Source of the DNA: Daldinia sp. FL1419
Lineage: Eukaryota; Ascomycota; Sordariomycetes; Xylariales; Hypoxylaceae
Assembly: GCA_025201765.1 (NCBI GenBank)
Contig: MU623365.1
Location: 1-64,000 of the forward strand
DNA length: 64,000 nt
Reading direction: 5' to 3'
Part shown: piece by piece, positions 33,801 through 45,286 of the stretch
Position numbering within the stretch: position 1 is the first letter of the stretch
How the letters are laid out: the number at the start of each line of letters is the position of its first letter
Program-made: the position numbers and the translations under genes
The notes under the pieces: generated by a model
Database searches by the model: none
Told to the model about the DNA's origin: nothing
The model's input: the letters and a program-made list of their open reading frames with translations, nothing else

Positions 33801-36800
33801 TCTTCCGTAGATATGCTAGCTCTTCCTCCGCACCAGTTCCAAACAGGCAAGAGTACAGGCTACGAGGTGAAAACATTCGTCAATGAGGATATCCCGGGTC
33901 GAAAAAAGACCTACATCTTCTTATCTAGTTATCAGGAGGACCTAGGATGTACCATTGCTCTTAGAGGCGCATCTACGCCTATTCTTGCAAAACTCAAGCA
34001 CATAACCGAATTCATGGTATATGTGGTATATAACCTCAAACTAGAGTCATGCTTAATGCGGGATTCATTTATCCAACTTCCAGCCGACGAAGATATATCA
34101 AGGAACCCAAATGAAACCACTGATAGCAGTCAAATATCACAGAGTACGGGGGCCGCTGTAGGCAACGATACACAAAGCACCCCACCTGGCGTGGTTCATG
34201 ATGAGATGACCTCAAGCCAAGATAATCCTTCTGAGAAGACAACTGAAGCGTCGGTGGACCAAAGTATACCGCAAGATCAGCTTCTCTCAGCTCGACCGGC
34301 GAATCAGCTGATTTCACTTCACGAGACACATTCTCGAACAATCCAGGATAATTTCGTTCCGGAAGATATCCCTATGCCGACATTTTATAGCGATATGGTG
34401 GCAAAGTATCAGACCAAAATCCTCTCTGCCTCTCCATTTGTTAAATTCGCACAGCCGTATCTACTCATGAAAGCCCGAGAGCAAGAGAGAAAGCTGGTTC
34501 ACTTGAAGCGGTTACGGGACCAAGATGTAATTGACGAACGCACGGATAATGAGAAATTAAATCCACCAAAATTCCAGCTGATCAGACCGCAAATGGTTCT
34601 TGAAACAGGCCATAAAGCTCCCAGGCAAATCGTGGAAATTCTTCACGCTGTACATGATGCTGAATACGACAGGGCATTATATAACTACCAGACACAGACA
34701 AGGCAATGGGAAAATTATATCCAAGGCAATATCGGGTTTTTTGAGCCATATGCCCACCAAAACATAGTTGTTCTGCATTCTGTCATCTGTACTGAAACTA
34801 AAATTCCGTGTCTAGAGCCAAATTTAATTGCGCTTGGCTTTTACGATGAGCGTGTTGCAGGAAGCAGTGGTATGGATCCCGATTGCACTCTAGGCCAATA
34901 TATTGAAGATATCTGCTACGGCGCCGACTCAGTCTGCGAAGCAAATGGATGCGACCGCAAAATGCTTGAACACCACCGAACATATGTCCATGGCGAGGCG
35001 CGAATTACCATCTTTATTGAACAGGATACTAGAACTCGGCTTCGTGGTGACAGCATTATGATGTGGAGTTACTGCAAACATTGCAATAAAGAAACTAGTG
35101 AAATGGAGATGTCCAGAGGAACTTGGAAGTACTCCTTTGGAAAGTATCTCGAGTTGTCATTTTGGAGCAGAGGTACAAGTCTAGTCAGGGACGAAGATGC
35201 GGGCGGGTGGAATTGCCCTCACGACTATCACCGAGATCATATACGCTACTTCGGGTTGAACGACAAGGTCGTACGCGTTCATTACGACCCTATAGACCTC
35301 TTAGAAATCATCGTCCCTCGGGCCAGGATTACTTGGAATGTTGGGCACGACCTGAACATGAAGAACGAAATCTTCACTAATGCGCAGGAACGTTGGACAC
35401 GATTTACAACGTCGGTCAAGGCCAGATTAAAGGCAATTAATATCGACAATATTATTCCAGAAAAGGCCGAAACATGTAAAGCAGAGATGGAGAGGTTATC
35501 TAAAAGGATTCAGGATGATCACAGCTCGCTTATTCGAAAACTGCAGGAAAAATACATGGAATCTAAATACTACGAAGTAATTCCATTTAACGTAGTCCTA
35601 CGAGAGATGCTAGTCAAGGTAGCTGAATGGGACGCTATATTTGCAAAATTCGAAGCCGATTTTCTTCCTTCCGACAAGGATATTCGAAAGCTTACTATGA
35701 TCCATCTGCGCAAAATGTTCACAGATGAATCGAAAGAGTCTCTTACTGGCAATGAAGCCCCGAACGACATTACGGACGTCACGGAAGAGGCTACACAGAC
35801 CAGTGCGCCAGATAGCGATCCTAGGCAGGATACTCAACAATCAGAAGCCACAACTGATACTTCCCAACTTGACGTGATCCAAGAGAAGACACCCTTAGAT
35901 GCGCCGCCCCAAGAAGAAACTTTAGAAAGGGTTGAGCCGTTAGACCTTGCGACGTCGAAATCGCCTGTGCCTAGTATTTCCGTCCCCGTTCAGCCGGATA
36001 GCCAAGTCAGTGTCCCAGATGCACCCGTACCGGATATCGCAGAACCTATTCCATCATTATCGTCCGAGCCTATGCCACGGTCAGCAACTAGTACAGCGCC
36101 GCCTATGTCACTGACAGAGCAAGTTGAGCAAATCCGTCGGCGACGGAAGTCATCAGGGTCCGAAAATACGAATGCGGCGGGCCATGCGGGGAAGGAGCAG
36201 AGTAGGACTGCTTCAGAGTCCCAAAAGATGGCGCCAGATCGCAGTTCTTCTCGTAGGATGGGAATGAACGTTTCGCCACCTATGGTACGCGCCATTTCAC
36301 ACCCTGTGAATAGTGTCCCAACTCTACCCCGTCTACATTCCGCAGTAGGCAAGAAGATGTTCAGTAACAACAAGGACAAGGACAAAGAAAAGGGACCTTT
36401 AGTAGAGGCACCGATTGGGAACGAGCTTCGAAAGACTGCGACTAGCGAATCCGCTAAAAGCGAGAAGAAGCTGTTTAGTAGTCTCCGGCCGCATAGAAAA
36501 GCCAACCAGTCATCCATACCCCGATTTGTAGGGAAGAAAGATTCTAGGGTGTCTACTATTCGTAAACATTTTGAACAGCTTAGTCGGGAATTTGAAAAGG
36601 AGCGCGAGAAAGATCGCGAAAAAAGGAAACAGCGGATGTCTCATTCGAGACCTTTCCTCCAGCATTCTACGACTAAAGCTATAGTTGAGGTTTACGAAGA
36701 CGTGGATGAGGCTGTACAGGAACCGGGTCCTGTCGAAGACGAGCATGCAACCGCATCGGGGCCGGCCAACCCTAAAGCGAAAAGTAAAATTGGAGCAGAA

Positions 36801-38463
36801 GAACGTCAACCAGAGAATGAGGTCACCGGAGCTCTAACAGAAGGCATACAACCCCCAAGAGATGGCCATAAACACCGTGACGGGATTGCAACTGAAGGTG
36901 AAGCCGACTATCAGTTGCATAATAACAGTTTAGGGCCTACGGACGACGAGCAGGGGGAGAGCGATACTGAACATTCCTTGATTGATGGTACGACGCTTGA
37001 GGAGATTGCAGAGTCGTTTGACTCTACCGCAGAGATACCGATAGAACTTCCTAAGCAAGACAAGAATAATTTTATGAAGGTGCTTACTACGTTTTGGAAC
37101 GAACGCTCAGCTAGCCAATGGCCCCCGCTGGACTACCCCTTAAACGCGGCTGATCATATATTTATTGACTCCGACATTATTGTCAGAGAAGATGAGCCAA
37201 GTTCTCTTATTGCGTTTGCTTTGAGTTCAGAAGATTACAAGGAGAAGCTTCGTACATTCTATCGCAAGAAGGATGGTGAGAGCGAAAAGGTTTCAGAGGG
37301 AACGGATACGGAAGACGACATACGTTCCGAGGCGTACTTGGACATTGGGGAAAATATTACCGAGAGTCAATTGGAAACTAAGCTCGTCCACTCTACAAGC
37401 TCCCACTACAAATACCAGTTTACCGAAGGCACAGCGAAGATGCTGGTTAAGATATTCTATGCCGAACAATTTGATGCCCTGCGACGGAAATGTGGCGTCG
37501 CCGACCGCATTGTGGAATCTTTATCCCGGTGTCTGAAATGGGATTCTAAAGGTGGCAAGACCAAGTCCGTGTTCCTGAAGACCCAAGACGACCGGTTAGT
37601 AATGAAGGTAAGCAAGAGTATAAACCCCATCCCTTAGTCGCGGCATAAGTTAATAATAAAATCAGTCTTTGTCGCCGGTGGAGACGGCGGCGTTCTTAAG
37701 ATTCGCACCAGCGTATTTTAATTTGATGGCGGAAGCCCTCTTTCATGATCTCCCGTCGGTAATTGCGAAAATGCTAGGGTTCTTTCAAATTATTATTAAA
37801 AACCCATTTACTAATACGGAGATTAAACTTGACCTGCTTCTTATGGAAAACCTATTCTACGACCGGGCTCCTACGAGGATCTTCGACCTAAAGGGTTCAA
37901 TGAGAAACCGAAAGATCCAGTCAACCGGGGAGCGTAACGAGGTTCTCTTGGATGAGAATATGGTGGAGTATATTTATGAGTCGCCGCTCTTCGCAAGGGA
38001 ACATTCGAAAAAGCTGCTGCGTGCGTCGGTTTGGAATGATACACTGTTCTTAGCTCGCCAGAATGTCATGGATTATTCCTTGATGATCGCCGTAGACGAG
38101 GTTAAGAAAGAATTGGTGGTGGGTATCATTGACTGTATTCGAACGTACACGTGGGACAAGAAACTGGAAAGCTGGATCAAGGACCGCGGCTTCGCGGGCG
38201 GTGGACGTAATAGACCAACAGTAACCAGTCCAAAGGAATACAAGTCGAGATTTAGGGAGGCTATGGCCAGGTACGCTATCACCCTGGCATATTAGTTGGA
38301 ACAGATTACACTAACTTTATAATTATGTAGATACATCCTCGAAGCACCAGATTGCTGGCACCAGCCTAGCGCGCCGCTTCCAGTGTCGAGGCCGCCACGA
38401 GCGGAAGTAAACGTTTCAAGAAGAGATGAAGTAGCAGCAGCGACAGATGCAGGTGGAATGTAG
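30849..38463 (+). CDS. FAB1: 1-phosphatidylinositol-3-phosphate 5-kinase (FAB1/PIKfyve)
   Basis: Three exons (30849-37607, 37666-38270, 38331-38463) encode 2,498 residues. The enzyme converts PtdIns3P to PtdIns(3,5)P2 on vacuole and endosome membranes and controls vacuole size and acidity. An N-terminal serine-rich disordered region leads to a FYVE zinc finger at about 440-505, with CFLCG, RKHHCRTCG and CKPC. A TCP-1/cpn60-like domain is at about 890-1080, and a cysteine/histidine-rich FAB1 domain near 1310-1470. A long disordered linker follows. The C-terminal PIP kinase domain, about 2070-2480, has the catalytic MDYSLMIAVDE and GIIDCIRTYTWDKK motifs. The last exon adds ILEAPDCWHQP, the usual FAB1 end. 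All key zinc ligands and kinase motifs appear intact. Confidence 0.96.
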
Positions 38464-39385
38464 GCATTACGCCTTCTTCACAAGCTCACTATAGGATGGC
38501 ATTTTGTACGAATGATATTTAGGGTGGTAACCACGAAACGAGTTTACGAGGCGTTTTGCAAAAGGGATATGGTAAATGGATGAACGTAGGGCAGCCTGAC
38601 CTTGTTAATGACCTCGTTAAGATGGAGACGACGAGACACGGATAAGCGAAAAAAGTATTTAAAGCCAGCAGCATGGAGGGTTATATTTCGTCTCTCTTCA
38701 TTCTTCTTCGATAGCGGATACCCATTTTAATGAGCATGATGATTTATATCGGATATTAATTGGAAGTCTTGAATGTAATTGCTCTGGTTGAGGTTGGAAG
38801 TGAATTGAGTAACCTAACCTAGAAGGTATCGTATTATACCGGGTAGCATTCAGCGAACAGACCGCCAAAGCCCGTAGGCTCGTTAGGTATTGTACGTACT
38901 AAGACATCATGGGTATTGTACAACCTAAACCTATAGGTACGAGATAGGTACCTGGGTAGAGCCCTTGGAGCCCCACAGGCACTAATAGGTATCCGCCAGC
39001 TTTTATTTGGTAATGTGCTAGGTTACATAGGTACGGATCCGTAGGCAACTCAGGTTCTCAACCCCAAAAACCAACATTTGATTGATGCCCATGCACCTAC
39101 CTAACCTACCTGACCTACATAAGACCTAGGTTAGCTACCTAGGTAGGTTAGGTAAGTAGGTATATACCCACGAATTGCAACTCAACCAGGTTAATACTGG
39201 GAACTCGACTTCAACTTACATCCATACATATGCGTACTTGATATATGATAGTACAATTACGGTGTCAACTACGGTGTCAACTACGGTGTCGACGAAACTC
39301 ATCATCGTTACCCTCGGACTTGAAATGAAATAATGGGAGTTTTACCAATAATAAAGTATCATACATCACCGCCGCGGTTATTACT
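38464..39385. other. FAB1-MDM12 spacer with microrepeats
   Basis: The FAB1 3' UTR is followed by a dense run of AGGTACCT/ACCTACCT microrepeats (about 38,915-39,165), including ACCTAGGTTAGC and CTACCTAGGTAGGTTAGG. Three exact or near-exact TACGGTGTCAAC units lie at 39258-39293. The right end should hold the MDM12 promoter. Confidence 0.55.
39258..39293 (+). repeat. Three tandem 12-bp units
   Basis: The units are TACGGTGTCAAC, TACGGTGTCAAC and TACGGTGTCGAC, back to back, about 93 bp upstream of the MDM12 start. They could be a small expansion or a repeated factor site. Confidence 0.7.
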
Positions 39386-40867
39386 ATGTCGATAGACCTG
39401 AATTGGGAGACCCTGACAGGCGGTCCAGATGGAGCCGCGCTTGCAGAGCATATTCGAGATTTTATTCACACCAAATTCCAGGCTGTTCCTCTTCCGAGGT
39501 TCATCAAATCCGTCAAAGTTCACGACTTCGCTTTTGGTACTATACCGCCAAGTGTCGTGTTAAAAGATATATGCGATCCCCTACCAGACTTCTATGAGGA
39601 AAACCCGGACGTGTCGGACGACGAAGACGAAGAGGGACAGGAGGAGGAGCTTGTCGACGATGAGAGAGGAAGGCATGGGCATTCGGAAGAGGTATCCGAA
39701 GAAATTCAAGCCGCCGAACGTAAGAGGAGGGCGGACCAGATTCGGAGATTAGAGGGAAGGGGTGGGAGTGGACGCAGGGGTGGTGAGAGCGAAAGTGGGA
39801 CAACCACCTCTCATCCGGAAGGTCTATATCCGCCTCATATTCACGTCGCGGGTCTACGTAGCGCCCCCGGAACCCCCGATATAGGGAACCCCTTCCTAGG
39901 CCTCGGTGTTCCGACGCCCGGAGTTCCCGGGGGTACGTCAAATATGCACTATTTTCAGTCAAAGCTCGCGACTACTTGGTCCGGTACGCAGACGCCACTA
40001 GCGGCTGTTGCCGGAGCACAACATCTGAACGGCTGGTTAGAAATGGGCAGCACACATACTCCCTCGTCGGATAAATACTCGCGAAGTCGTGATCATAGTA
40101 GACAGCCTTCGCAGGGGTCCGCTTCTATACCAGACCACCCACCAGTCCCATCCCCCACCTTGCCCCCAGCTTCACTCGCGCCAACACCGCACCCGCTCCG
40201 AGAGAAACATAGTGTGTCTACTCTCGCACCAACGTCGGCCGGGCCATCACGACCACCTACTAGAGACAGGATGACAGGCGCGACGCATATGACGGGCCTA
40301 CCCCGAGACGGACAGCACGGCGCTAATCGTAGTCCCGACGGTAAAGGGGCACGTGAAGGATCGTCGGAAGAGGAAGAGGAAGCACCAAAGAAGTTCCGAG
40401 AGCCCAGGATAGATGATCTGCAGGCCGTCTTTCGTATCAAGTATGCCGGCGACGTGAAATTGATGCTGACGGCTGAGATCCTACTCGACTACCCGATGCC
40501 GAGCTTTGTGGGTATTCCGGTAAAGCTCAATATCACAGGGCTTACGTTTGACGGGGTTGGCGTCGTTGCGTATATTAGGAAACGCGTACACTTCTGCTTT
40601 TTAAGCCCTGAGGATGCACTCGCTGCTGTGGGGCAGGACGACGATAACGACGGTGATAGGGACGAGCAAGGAGCGAGCGGTGGACGGAAGAGCAGGCTTG
40701 GAAGCTTGCTGCAAGAAGTTAGAGTCGAGAGCGAGATCGGTCAACGGGAAGGCACGAAGCAGAGCTTGAAGAATGTCGGTAAGGTCGAGAAATTCGTGCT
40801 CGAGCAAGTCAGGCGGATATTCGAAGAAGAATTTGTGTACCCCAGTTTCTGGACGTTCCTGGTCTAG
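39386..40867 (+). CDS. MDM12: ERMES subunit Mdm12
   Basis: A single exon of 493 residues. Mdm12 is the cytosolic lipid-transfer subunit of the ER-mitochondria encounter structure, bridging Mmm1 and Mdm34. The start MSIDLNWETL and the early block VHDFAFGTIPPSVVLKDICDP are diagnostic. The SMP lipid-binding fold is split: residues about 1-75, then a long acidic and proline/serine-rich insertion (about 75-340), then the second half (AVFRIKYAGDVKLMLTAEIL, GIPVKLNITGLTFDGV, RKRVHFCFL, and the C-terminal FVLEQVRRIFEEE). The large insertion is usual for filamentous fungi. It would extract or shuttle phospholipids between ER and the outer mitochondrial membrane. Confidence 0.96.
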   Translation: MSIDLNWETLTGGPDGAALAEHIRDFIHTKFQAVPLPRFIKSVKVHDFAFGTIPPSVVLKDICDPLPDFYEENPDVSDDEDEEGQEEELVDDERGRHGHSEEVSEEIQAAERKRRADQIRRLEGRGGSGRRGGESESGTTTSHPEGLYPPHIHVAGLRSAPGTPDIGNPFLGLGVPTPGVPGGTSNMHYFQSKLATTWSGTQTPLAAVAGAQHLNGWLEMGSTHTPSSDKYSRSRDHSRQPSQGSASIPDHPPVPSPTLPPASLAPTPHPLREKHSVSTLAPTSAGPSRPPTRDRMTGATHMTGLPRDGQHGANRSPDGKGAREGSSEEEEEAPKKFREPRIDDLQAVFRIKYAGDVKLMLTAEILLDYPMPSFVGIPVKLNITGLTFDGVGVVAYIRKRVHFCFLSPEDALAAVGQDDDNDGDRDEQGASGGRKSRLGSLLQEVRVESEIGQREGTKQSLKNVGKVEKFVLEQVRRIFEEEFVYPSFWTFLV

Positions 40868-41249
40868 TGACTTCGGAGACGAAGGGGGACAGTTCTTACT
40901 CTAGATTTAGCTATGCAGTATATTATGAAGCTGGAAAACACCATGCTATTGTAGAAATACGACTCTCTTCTTCGCATTAGAGGGAAGTGGTCATGAATTA
41001 CGCCAATTATAAGGCACTTACGGGCAAACTAGCTGGTTGCAAGGGTCAATATAAATGCACTGATCGAAGCGGAAATGGAAGGCAACGAGACTCGAATTAA
41101 CAAATACGGATGTTAGTGTAACTAATACGCCTAACAAAGTGCCAACCTAGGTAGGTAGCCATATCAGACCTCAACCATGGCATCTCTTCTGCATATTTAC
41201 CCTCCTAGAACCCCCTTCCCGCGGTATCCCTTCTCTCCTAACCGGAACT
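40868..41249. other. Spacer between convergent MDM12 and TPR-MYND genes
   Basis: 3' UTR sequence of both neighbours. It includes an ACCTAGGTAGGTAGCC microrepeat near 41,145-41,160. No gene was seen. Confidence 0.4.
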
Positions 41250-41964
41250 TCACTGTTGAGCATTCTGGTTTCCGGACTGCTGCGCAGCCTGACGTGCCTG
41301 ACACAGCGGCTTATGACGCTTCACCCAGTCATGCTTCTGACATTCCTTAGAGCAGTAGAAAACGGATTTGCACGAGGAACAAGCTGCCAAGTCGTCCCGA
41401 ACGAATGTCTTACTATGGGGGCACTATGAGATTTAGTTAGTAAGATAACTAATAAAGAAGCCAACCTCCTTCCTCCTCGTTCTCGGATAAGCTACTTGAT
41501 AGAGCATATAAACTTACGTTGTAGTGTCCGCACACCATCTGCCGTCCATGACCTCGAATACGAATGTCTCTCGCGTCGTCGAATCTTCCCTGGGCCTCTC
41601 GCAACTGGCCGATATTGTCCCTCGTAACCGCCGCATCCAGAACTGGACCTCCGCCCTCCCGAATCGGCAGTGCCTTGTGGAAAGCCTCATCCGCCTCATC
41701 TAGTTTGCCGGCGCGTAGCATGGCCTCGCCCATACCGTTGTAGCTGATGGCAGCTTGGATAGAAGCCGGGGAGTGGAAGCGAAGCTTGAAGGCGAGGGCT
41801 TCCTTGTGCAGCTCGATGGCCGCTTCGAAGTCGCCGAGTTGCATGGCGGCGCATCCTTCGTTGGACTTGTCGACTCCGTCGATGGTTGCGGCGAGGTAGT
41901 TTTGCAGGTTGAACGATGGGTCGTCGAAATCAGGCAGTGGGTGGGAGTACACTGGGGGTGGCAT
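41250..41964 (-). CDS. TPR and MYND zinc-finger protein
   Basis: Two exons (41964-41518, 41423-41250; 94-bp intron) encode 206 residues. The first exon has tetratricopeptide-like repeats (about 35-130, for example GDFEAAIELHKEALAFK, AGKLDEADEAFHKAL and GRFDDARDI). The second adds a C-terminal MYND finger with ligands in CPH, CSSC, YCSKECQ and HKPLC. MYND fingers bind proline-rich peptides, and TPRs also bind proteins, so this is probably an adaptor. Without the second exon the protein would lack the finger; the GTAAGT donor and the in-frame cysteine array make the splice convincing. Confidence 0.85.
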
Positions 41965-42605
41965 TTTGGAGGGTGGTAGTGATGATGGTTTGAATAGTCG
42001 AGGTCGATAAGTACGTCAGGATAGAAGAATGGGTTTTTTCGTTCGTTCCTCGAGACGAGCAACTTCGCGTATGGATGCTGTTGAGGAGTTGGGGGAAAGA
42101 GGCGAAGGTTGTAAAAATAATAAATTTTTGGAATAGCCTCTACGATCGTATTTTAACCCTAAGTTATTGTTTTGACGTGAGTCACTTGGTCTATGTACCT
42201 AAGGCAGTTGCTTATCACTGGGGAGATCTGTTGCTAGGTGGAATTCGTAGTCCCATTAATAAATCATACTGTTTGCATTTGTCGTTTGCGCCTATCTATT
42301 TCAAAAGGCATCGCGCCAGCACCACAGATAAAAACTGCAACTATCCATACCTATGCATCACTTGTCTACCCAATTCATTAGGTAGCTACGCCTCTTGATG
42401 ATAATATTTTACACCGTTCAAAAGCAACGCTACTTCGTCGTCTCATACTCGACCGGCTTCAAGCTGTCCTCCCCCAACCCCCCGCGTAGGCTTTGCGCCT
42501 TCTTTCTTATGTTGCACAGATTTATCTTGATTCCATTATATTCTTTTGACATCTTTCTCGCCATTCCTCTTTGCTGCATGTTCTGTTGACCAGGAAACAA
42601 AGATA
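41965..42605. other. Intergenic region upstream of the TPR-MYND gene
   Basis: Probably the promoter of the TPR-MYND gene on its left and the 3' UTR of the D-amino-acid oxidase on its right. Short frames here look like chance. Confidence 0.4.
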
Positions 42606-43821
42606 TTAGAGCTTTGCCTCCGCCTTTTCGGACGCGCTGGTGTCCAGGTGTTCTGCTAGTAGCCGCGCGACCTCATCTGCAACACCCCAACTCAGCTCGT
42701 AGCCTCGTCCACCCAGACCGTATGCATGGATGACGACTTGCTTCTCACCGACTAACTCCTTCTCCAATCGCATACCACCCTTACGGGTTGGCCGTCGGCC
42801 CACAATATCCTTCATGACGGTCAACTTGCCTTCGCTACCCAAGATCTGCGGGTAAGTGGCGGTGAATTTCCGTAGCAGCGACTCGCGGACTTCTAGTGAC
42901 GGATTGGGATCCCAGTTATTGGGTTCTTTGGTGCCCCCGATAATGGTGCCCCCATCGAAATTGCGAGGCACGCAGAACGTCCACGAGCCGTCTGCATTCT
43001 GCCGGGTGACGGTTACGGGACACGGATTGGCGACGAGACACGTCTGGCCTGCGGTGGGCATTACTATTTAAGAATACTAGCTATACCTATTTGTAATGTT
43101 GAAGGAAATAGAAGCAACTTACCCCTCGTGATAAACATTTTTTCGTCGCCGAATCCGTTCCCTGAAGCGTTAACCAGCATATCAATCGGACCCGCCTCAA
43201 TATTCCAGGAGAATATCTCCCTCGGATCTCTTACTTCTTTACGCAGGACCTTACCTCCTAGAATAGCAAACCGTCGCAGTAAGAAGCCGCAGTAGACCAT
43301 AGGATTAACGCACCACGTGTCGTACTCGCATCCCCATTTAACACCTTCTGGCAGCTCTTCTTTCTCTAGAAGCCTAAATGCGCTCATGCCTAACTCCATG
43401 TGCGCTCGCTCCTCGGTAAGCGCACGATACGCCTCGTTGGGTGCTTCGAGATACTCAACCCCTTTCATGAATGTGATGCCGGCTTCCGGATAACGCGCTT
43501 GTGCAGACCGCATATGATCAAAAGTCCGGAGGCTCATGACGTGCTCCCGTTCCTCGGCGGGGTTGGTGGGGGGCACAAGTCTGTAGTGCGCGCCCCCCCA
43601 CGGGGAGGTGTAGTTAATCTGACTTTGCGCATCGATGGTCTCGGATCCGGACGGGAAGTCACGCGCCACTATAGTCACGATGTGCCCTTCGGCCTGAAGC
43701 CTTAGAGCAGAGCTTAGCCCGATGACGCCGGCGCTGTGGATAATGGGTTTAGTCAGATGTTTGTGCCATAGCAAGGGGTCGGGGATGGGAGAGTGTACCC
43801 TAGCACGACTACGTGTGGCAT
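42606..43821 (-). CDS. D-amino-acid oxidase, peroxisomal (PTS1 AKL)
   Basis: Three exons (43821-43799, 43733-43123, 43048-42606) encode 358 residues. The first coding exon is only 23 nt. It supplies MPHVVVLG and so completes the FAD-binding GAGVIGL motif at 8-14. The family signature IHAYGLGGRGYELSWG is near 318-333 (H319). The final acceptor is taken at CCGCAG so that ITRGQTCLV reads as in other DAAOs. The protein ends EAKL, so the C-terminal tripeptide AKL is a peroxisomal import signal. The enzyme oxidises D-amino acids to 2-oxo acids, ammonia and H2O2. It could supply nitrogen or detoxify D-amino acids, for example from bacteria. Confidence 0.93.
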
Positions 43822-45286
43822 CGTGAGAGAGATGTGTCTTGGCAGCCTATTGCAGACAAGTGTGTTTTAATACACGGTAAATCCGAGTAGGAACCCGAGC
43901 CGAGGGGGTGGTTTTCCGTTTTCGAAAGCTAATATGGTGTTAAAAAGTACGAGTAGCAAATCCGTACCCGCGTTATTATACGGACTACAGCAAGAATCCG
44001 ATTGCAAAAAGGCGAGCTTTATGAATTATTAAAAGGGACAGATTAGTTGGTACCAAAATACCAAAATACCAAGATGGAACTGAATTTAGCAGGTTAAGCT
44101 ACGGCGGGCCGAACATCGGAGATAGAGCGGGGCCGGATGGGGCCGACTACTCACACCGACCGTCCGTTGCGAGAGCCGAAAGTAGCAGGAAGGGAAGGAG
44201 CAGCATTACGGTAGTGGAGACCCAGCGATCTTTTGCGGTATTGGCCGGTAATCCGGACTATGATGGAATAAACTACGATAGATTCAAATGACAAGTATCA
44301 ATAGTCAAATGCTTACGAGATAGTTACATCAAAATGATCTTCTAAGCGCTGGCCCCAGGGGGGTGTTTATCCGCCAATAATTGCCGATTAGATGCGCCGG
44401 GTTTAATTCATATCGTCCAAATAAGTAGAGCTCTAAGCGTAGATGCTTCAGATGGAGTATCTGAAGTCGATCTGAAACGGCGCCCATCTTCAGCCAAGGC
44501 CGCCAAGCCTGCCAAGGCGCCCCGAAGAACTTCAGAAACCGTGTAATGCCTGAAGATTACGACAGCACGTGGATCCCGTTTGCCGTCGTCGAAAATCCCT
44601 GTGATGTACGTCTAGGTAAAGGCTGATCTCCCATAGGATCTCCGTCATGGAGCGGGCTTCGGTAATCCTGGTCTGCTGGGCATATATCTGCATAGATATC
44701 GGACATTACTAGATTGAAGCCAAGTTCCAAGGAGCCTCACGATACGAAAAGGGTGAAAATTATCGTACCATATCTTAGATGGTTTTGACCAATGATCTTG
44801 CTACTTGAGCCAAATGCGCGTTCTGCACAAGAGCATATTCGCCCAAGTTGGGAGGTTTGACTCTCAACTGCCGAGCCTGTTCCTAGTGACGGCTCGAAAC
44901 TCGTTTTTGGGAGAGGGCAAAGGAGCATCACAACTCCATCCCAAGACGCTATGAAGATTTTGCTACATACAGTGAGATTGCGTCGCAATCGTCTACACAG
45001 CCTTAGCTAGTATTATTGCGTGATATACTTCTGTAGCCAGCCTGTTATATATCCTCACAGCAAGCCCACCGGCTTGGGAACCGAGTCCTGTCTCCTGATT
45101 TTCTAGTTGAATTGAATTTTTATTTCCCTTCCATTCTCTTTCAGGCCTCCTAGTGAGTAGACAACCGCTGAGCGGTGCCATTATTACCATACCATTTAAT
45201 CTAATACACGAGATCTTGTCGCGGAGTTTCCATCTTCTTGTCGGTCTTTACCTCGTAGCATCCTCACCCGTCCTCTACTAGTAAAT
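43822..45286. promoter_or_regulatory. Divergent intergenic region, DAAO / cupredoxin
   Basis: About 1.5 kb without a supported gene. A perfect 8-bp inverted repeat with a 5-nt loop (CTTCAGAT...ATCTGAAG) is at 44446-44466. An ACCAAAAT tract repeats near 44,050. It should include promoters for both divergent genes. Confidence 0.4.

Noticed and set aside
41250..41964. TPR gene ending at 41449 without a MYND finger
   Set aside because: The extension past 41518 is intron read-through. A GTAAGT donor and an in-frame exon with the full cysteine/histidine array give a better gene.
43049..43064. DAAO acceptor at AAATAG with MPTAG included in the protein
   Set aside because: It would insert VMPTA into the conserved TRGQT block. 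The CCGCAG acceptor restores the family sequence.
44446..44466. Hairpin CTTCAGAT-ATCTGAAG as a terminator or RNA element
   Set aside because: A single 8-bp perfect inverted repeat in 1.5 kb of spacer is expected by chance at some rate, and eukaryotic terminators are not of this kind.
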